A DNA stretch of 25,133 bases from JAAZBV01 sp964460435. Lineage in GTDB: Bacteria > Desulfobacterota > DSM-4660 > Desulfatiglandales > HGW-15. This document shows, one piece after another, positions 21,486 to 25,133 of the stretch. The DNA lies in the NCBI GenBank assembly GCA_964460435.1, contig CAYWRH010000054.1, positions 1 to 25,133 on the forward strand, read 5' to 3'. Every line of letters starts with the position of its first letter. The first letter of the stretch is position 1. Below the pieces are notes generated by a model. The model had not been told where the DNA came from. It searched no databases and saw only the letters and a program-made list of their open reading frames with translations. The translations under genes and the position numbers were made by a program.

Positions 21486-23393
21486 ATGAAGCAGGTAATA
21501 CTTGGAACTGCAGGGCACATTGATCATGGAAAGACCTCACTCATAAAGGCTATTACAAATATTGACACAGACCGCCTCAAGGAGGAGAAGGCCAGGGGCA
21601 TAACAATAGAGCTGGGATTTGCCCACCTGCTGCTTCCCAGCGGGCAGCTCCTGGGCATTGTTGATGTGCCCGGGCATGAAAGGTTTGTAAAACACATGGT
21701 GGCAGGCGCCACCGGCATTGATCTTGTTGCAATGGTTATAGCCGCTGATGAGGGGATAATGCCCCAGACACGGGAGCACCTCGAGATATGCCAGCTTCTT
21801 GGTGTGAAGCACGGGCTTGTTGTGCTTACAAAACGTGACATGGTTGATGATGAGTGGATCGGGCTTGTGAGGGAGGATATAAGGCAGTACCTGAAGGGCA
21901 CCTTCCTTGAAAATGCCCCCATAATCGAGGTCTCCTCAGTTACAGGGCTGGGAATAGAGACGCTTGTTCAGACAATCGACAGGATAGTCGCCGATATCCC
22001 CGAGAGAAACAGCGGTAATTTTTTCCGGCTCCCTATTGACCGCGTCTTTACCATGAAGGGTTTCGGTACGGTTGTTACAGGCACGACCATATCAGGAAAT
22101 ATCAGCGTGGGTGATGAGATAACCATTTATCCGCAGGAGCTAACAAGCAGGATACGCGGGATACAGGTGCATAATAAGGATACAGATAATGTGAGTGCGG
22201 GCCTGAGGACCGCCATAAATATACAGGGCATGGAAAAGGCTCAGATAGAGAGGGGCAATGTACTTGCTGCAAAGGATACCCTAAAGCCCACATTCATGAT
22301 TGATGTTGAGCTTGATCTTCTGGCATCATCGGCCAGGCCGCTAAAAAACCGGGCAAAGGTACGCTTTCATACGGGCACAGCAGAGATTATCTCTACGGTT
22401 ATCCTGCTTGACAGGGATGTATTAAACCAGGGGGAGAGATGTTTTGCCCAGATCAGGCTAGATGAACCCACTGCTGTGCTGAGGGGTGACAGATATATAT
22501 TGAGAAGCTATTCGCCTGTAAGGACCATAGGCGGAGGATGGATTATCAACCCGCTTCCTCTCAAGAAAAAGCGCCTTTCAGAGGGTGTGCTTGCAGATCT
22601 TGAGCTTCTATACAGCGGAGATCCGCTTGTTCAGGTAGAGCAGTTTGTGAAGATGGGCCGCTACACAGGCAAGGATGCAAAAGAGATACAGTTTCTGGCA
22701 AATCTCGGGAAAAAGAGGGTGGATGATGCTCTAAAGGTGTTATCTGCCCGGAAAAAGATCATCCAGTACAGTAAAGAAAGCGGCCTTTTTATTCATGAAG
22801 AGTATCTTGAAAATGCGACAAAGGATTTTCTGGCCATACTCTCTGAATACCATGAGCGTAACCCGCTCAAGGCAGGCATATTAAAGGAGGAGTTGAGGTC
22901 CAGGACAGAAGGGGCTACCAATCCCAGGCTTTTTAGCTATATTGTCGCCCAGCAGAGCGCCCTGGGCGCTATTGTAATTGAGAATGAGCTTCTACGGCTG
23001 AAGGATCACAGGGTCACCTTGGCAAATGACCAGAAGGAGATCAGGGGCAAGATTGAGGATATCTATCTCAGGGCAAAATTGCAGCCTCCCTATTTCAAGG
23101 AGGTCAACAGCGAATTTTCTGATGCAAAGGGCCCTGAGATACTTGGTGTGCTCGTAAAGGAAGGCGTACTCGTAAAGGTTAAGGAAGATCTCTATTTTCA
23201 TAAAAAGGCCATTGATGATCTTAAGGAGAGGCTTGTTGCATTCCTCAAGAAAAATAACGAGATAAACCCCGCACAGTTCAAGGAGATGACAGGCACATCC
23301 AGAAAATACAGCATACCCCTGATAGAATTTTTTGACCATGAACAATTGACAGTGCGGGTGGGCGACAACAGGATATTGAGAAAGAAGATATGA
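21486..23393 (+). CDS. selB: Selenocysteine-specific translation elongation factor SelB
   Basis: A 635-residue GTPase that delivers selenocysteyl-tRNA to UGA codons marked by a SECIS hairpin. The G domain motifs are GHIDHGKT (10-17), DVPGH (60-64) and TKRD (115-118), with the switch region RGITIELGFA. EF-Tu-like domains 2 and 3 follow (~175-345), then a C-terminal region (~365-635) of successive winged helices that bind the SECIS element, ending in a block with NNEINPAQFKEMTGTSRKYSIPLIEFFD. Length and order match bacterial SelB. The cell should therefore make selenoproteins, although selA, selD and the Sec tRNA are not in this window. The stop overlaps the xdhC start by 4 bp (ATGA). Confidence 0.96.
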   Translation: MKQVILGTAGHIDHGKTSLIKAITNIDTDRLKEEKARGITIELGFAHLLLPSGQLLGIVDVPGHERFVKHMVAGATGIDLVAMVIAADEGIMPQTREHLEICQLLGVKHGLVVLTKRDMVDDEWIGLVREDIRQYLKGTFLENAPIIEVSSVTGLGIETLVQTIDRIVADIPERNSGNFFRLPIDRVFTMKGFGTVVTGTTISGNISVGDEITIYPQELTSRIRGIQVHNKDTDNVSAGLRTAINIQGMEKAQIERGNVLAAKDTLKPTFMIDVELDLLASSARPLKNRAKVRFHTGTAEIISTVILLDRDVLNQGERCFAQIRLDEPTAVLRGDRYILRSYSPVRTIGGGWIINPLPLKKKRLSEGVLADLELLYSGDPLVQVEQFVKMGRYTGKDAKEIQFLANLGKKRVDDALKVLSARKKIIQYSKESGLFIHEEYLENATKDFLAILSEYHERNPLKAGILKEELRSRTEGATNPRLFSYIVAQQSALGAIVIENELLRLKDHRVTLANDQKEIRGKIEDIYLRAKLQPPYFKEVNSEFSDAKGPEILGVLVKEGVLVKVKEDLYFHKKAIDDLKERLVAFLKKNNEINPAQFKEMTGTSRKYSIPLIEFFDHEQLTVRVGDNRILRKKI

Positions 23394-24457
23394 GAGAGAT
23401 ATATAACAAATTATCAGAACTGGTTGAGAAAAAGGCCATGGCCGTGCTTGCGACAATTATCACCCAGGCGGGCTCTTCACCAAGGGGGCCTGGCACAAAG
23501 ATGCTCATGATGGAAGATGGCTCCTTTGTGGGGACAATCGGAGGAGGCAGGCTGGAAAAAGAGGTTATGGATGTTGGCAAGGAGGTCTTCTCAACCCTTG
23601 CCCCTGTCATGCTTTGCTACAGCATGCAGGGAGAGGATGTGGATGCAAATGAGATGATATGCGGCGGCAATGCGGAGATATTTATTGAACCCGTATTCCC
23701 GGAGAGCCCGGATCATCAAAACATAATAAAGGAGATCGGTGAGCTCAACAAAAGGGGGGGCTCAGCCATTCTTGCCACCATCCTTGATCCGGGCATGTGG
23801 AAAAGAGGCATTGCGCCCAGGATGTTAATGAGGCCTGAGGGGAAAAAGATAGGCTCATTGTCCGGCATGGATGGGGCAGATGCGATTATACAAACCAAGA
23901 TGAGGGAGATGATCATCAAGAGGGCGCCCCAGGTGATAGCTCTTATGGATAGTGATGGCAACAAACTGGATGTGTTGATTGAGCCTCTTGTCTCAGAGCC
24001 TGTGCTCTATATCTTTGGCGGTGGACATGTATCAAAGCAGATAGGCCCGATTGCTGATCTCGTCGGGTTTAAGGTGGTGGTGATTGATGACAGGGAAGAG
24101 TTTTCCATGGCTCATAACTTTCCGTATGCAAAGGAGGTGCTTACATGCCCGTTTGAAAATGTGATGGAGAGGCTGCCTGTGAATGAATCATCCTATCTTG
24201 TTATTGTAACCCGCGGCCATTCCCATGATAAGACTGTTCTCGCACAGGCATTAAAAACCTCTGCAAAGTATATAGGCATGATAGGCAGCAGGAGAAAGGT
24301 GAAAATCATCTTTGATACCCTCCTGAAGGAGGGCTTTAACAAGGAACAGATTGACAGGGTCTATTCTCCCATAGGCGAGGAGATAGGGGCAGAGACCCCT
24401 GAAGAGATAGCTGTAAGCATTGTGGCGCAACTGATTAAGGTAAGGGCTAAAGGGTAG
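23390..24457 (+). CDS. XdhC/CoxI family molybdoenzyme maturation protein
   Basis: A 355-residue protein with an N-terminal XdhC/CoxI domain (~10-105: TQAGSSPRGPGTKMLMM, GTIGGG, and the conserved Cys91 in MICGG) and a C-terminal Rossmann-like domain (~200-350: YIFGGGHVSKQIGP, VVVIDDREEF, VIVTRGHSHD, YIGMIGSRRK). XdhC proteins bind molybdenum cofactor and promote its sulfuration before insertion into xanthine dehydrogenase-type hydroxylases; some relatives serve selenium-dependent molybdenum hydroxylases. Its 4-bp overlap with selB suggests coupled synthesis. No molybdenum hydroxylase gene is visible here. Confidence 0.88.
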   Translation: MREIYNKLSELVEKKAMAVLATIITQAGSSPRGPGTKMLMMEDGSFVGTIGGGRLEKEVMDVGKEVFSTLAPVMLCYSMQGEDVDANEMICGGNAEIFIEPVFPESPDHQNIIKEIGELNKRGGSAILATILDPGMWKRGIAPRMLMRPEGKKIGSLSGMDGADAIIQTKMREMIIKRAPQVIALMDSDGNKLDVLIEPLVSEPVLYIFGGGHVSKQIGPIADLVGFKVVVIDDREEFSMAHNFPYAKEVLTCPFENVMERLPVNESSYLVIVTRGHSHDKTVLAQALKTSAKYIGMIGSRRKVKIIFDTLLKEGFNKEQIDRVYSPIGEEIGAETPEEIAVSIVAQLIKVRAKG

Positions 24458-24475
24458 CATATGAAAGGGGTAAAG

Positions 24476-24715
24476 ATGCATACTCATGATTTTGTTGAAT
24501 CCTATGATGGGCTTGTGGGTTACGGTTATGACCGTAAAACCAATGAAAGCACCATCGCCTATTACATGCAGAAGTTTTCTGATGATGAGCTTATTAAACT
24601 TGTTGCAGGAAGGATGAGCGACACTGAAATGGAGAATCTGTTTAATATTGTCTCAGGGCTTTTAAATAGGCATCTCACAGAAGAGGAATACCACAGGCTC
24701 TTCCTTAAGGAATAA
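24476..24715 (+). CDS. Small conserved cytoplasmic protein of unknown function
   Basis: A protein of about 79 residues beginning MHTHDFVESYDGLVGYGYDR and ending LTEEEYHRLFLKE. The second half is strongly helical and charged. I have the impression that similar proteins recur in Desulfobacterota, but I know no function. I chose the ATG at 24476 because AAAGGGG lies six bases before it; the in-frame ATG at 24461 would add five residues (MKGVK) that look like the translated ribosome binding site. It lies 18 bp after xdhC and is probably cotranscribed with selB-xdhC. Confidence 0.65.
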   Translation: MHTHDFVESYDGLVGYGYDRKTNESTIAYYMQKFSDDELIKLVAGRMSDTEMENLFNIVSGLLNRHLTEEEYHRLFLKE

Positions 24716-24720
24716 CCCTG

Positions 24721-25107
24721 TCAGCCTTTTGGCATGGCAAGTCTTCTGATCTTTGCATCCTCCGCCTCCTCGGCAATCTCAATCTCTACAAGGGAGTGCC
24801 CCCTTAAAAAGCGGCCCTCCTGCGGTGTGATGCCCTTTATTACTGTCACAAGTTCCTGGTACGGATAAAGGTCATCTGTTGAGTAATATTTCATATTGTA
24901 TTTATTATTGACCCTTATATAGGAGAGGAACCTTGATTTTTCCCTGACCAGGATAGACATGGAGTTCCTGTTTACCTCCCATATCCTGAACTGATATATC
25001 AGCCCCACCCTGACCGGGACCTCTACGCAGTAATACTGATCAAGCTCCCTGTTAAAATCAAGGATAGATATTTCATAATGATTATCTGCCAGTGCATGTT
25101 CTAACAT
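24721..25107 (-). CDS. PilZ-like small protein (putative cyclic di-GMP effector)
   Basis: A 128-residue beta-rich cytosolic protein. The segment FRIWEVNRNSMSILVRE resembles the (D/N)xSxxG-containing strand of PilZ domains, and GRFLRGHSLVEIEI resembles the closing strand of that barrel. The N-terminal RxxxR cyclic di-GMP-binding motif is not recognisable, so ligand binding is uncertain. GGGAGGG lies just before the ATG. The gene is convergent with the small conserved protein, 5 bp apart. The call is by pattern only and could be wrong. Confidence 0.45.
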   Translation of the reverse strand: MLEHALADNHYEISILDFNRELDQYYCVEVPVRVGLIYQFRIWEVNRNSMSILVREKSRFLSYIRVNNKYNMKYYSTDDLYPYQELVTVIKGITPQEGRFLRGHSLVEIEIAEEAEDAKIRRLAMPKG

Positions 25108-25125
25108 ATTACCCTCCCGTTTGAT

Positions 25126-25131
25126 ATTATA
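25126..25131 (-). promoter_or_regulatory. -10 hexamer candidate for the PilZ-like gene
   Basis: TATAAT on the minus strand, about 18 bases before the start codon and just upstream of the GGGAGGG ribosome binding site. The matching -35 would lie outside the window, so it cannot be verified here. Confidence 0.3.
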
Positions 25132-25133
25132 AT

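Noticed and set aside
1..25133. CRISPR arrays, insertion sequences, phage genes and rRNA/tRNA genes
   Set aside because: No regularly spaced repeats, transposase or integrase motifs, or convincing RNA gene structures were seen on either strand.

Overview
The window reads as a chromosomal segment of a Gram-negative anaerobe, most likely a member of the Desulfobacterota (former Deltaproteobacteria). This rests on gene content: a DUF4388/cyclic-nucleotide-binding protein behind a sigma-54-type promoter, SelB followed directly by an XdhC-family protein, a MEMO-family protein, HD-GYP and GGDEF enzymes, a lipoprotein thioredoxin, and a small uncharacterised protein of a type I associate with this phylum. 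GC looks moderate (not counted). No rRNA, tRNA, CRISPR array, transposase or phage gene was found. The taxonomic call is an inference without a database search.

Layout. 50-4555 (minus strand): an HD-GYP phosphodiesterase, a GGDEF diguanylate cyclase with a degenerate receiver domain, and a SWIM zinc-finger protein. 4738-10125 (plus): a compact housekeeping run of cvpA, mazG, mtgA, a LolA-like exported protein and priA. 10132-13041 (minus): a GH43-type glycosidase without signal peptide, and an ECF sigma factor followed by a three-helix membrane protein with a probable periplasmic domain and a small secreted protein with two calcium-loop motifs; a strong hairpin separates the secreted protein from the glycosidase. 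13123-13763 (minus): a VapBC-like toxin-antitoxin pair. 13800-14756 (minus): a MEMO-family protein with an N-terminal export signal, divergent from a TlpA-type lipoprotein thioredoxin and an overlapping amidohydrolase (14909-16287). 16425-17011: an intact RHH-type antitoxin with a perfect 12-bp palindrome just upstream, followed by a clearly broken MazF/PemK toxin gene. 17036-21284: signal peptidase I, a YfcE-like phosphoesterase, type I methionine aminopeptidase, the DUF4388/CNBD regulator and a flavin-reductase-fold protein. 21486-25107: selB and xdhC overlapping by 4 bp, a small conserved protein, and a PilZ-like protein.

Functional themes. (1) Cyclic-nucleotide signalling: a synthase, a hydrolase, a possible PilZ effector and a separate cNMP-binding regulator. 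(2) Envelope homeostasis: CvpA, MtgA, a LolA-like protein, LepB, the ECF sigma module, exported MEMO and TlpA. (3) Selenium and molybdenum enzyme maturation: SelB with XdhC. (4) Two type II toxin-antitoxin loci, one apparently intact and one decayed.

The items best worth following up are the sigma-54 promoter at 19535-19550, the ECF sigma/membrane protein/calcium-loop protein module, the exported MEMO protein beside a membrane-anchored thioredoxin, and the decayed MazF gene behind an intact antitoxin. I did not find a convincing wholly new multi-gene system; the ECF module is the closest candidate.
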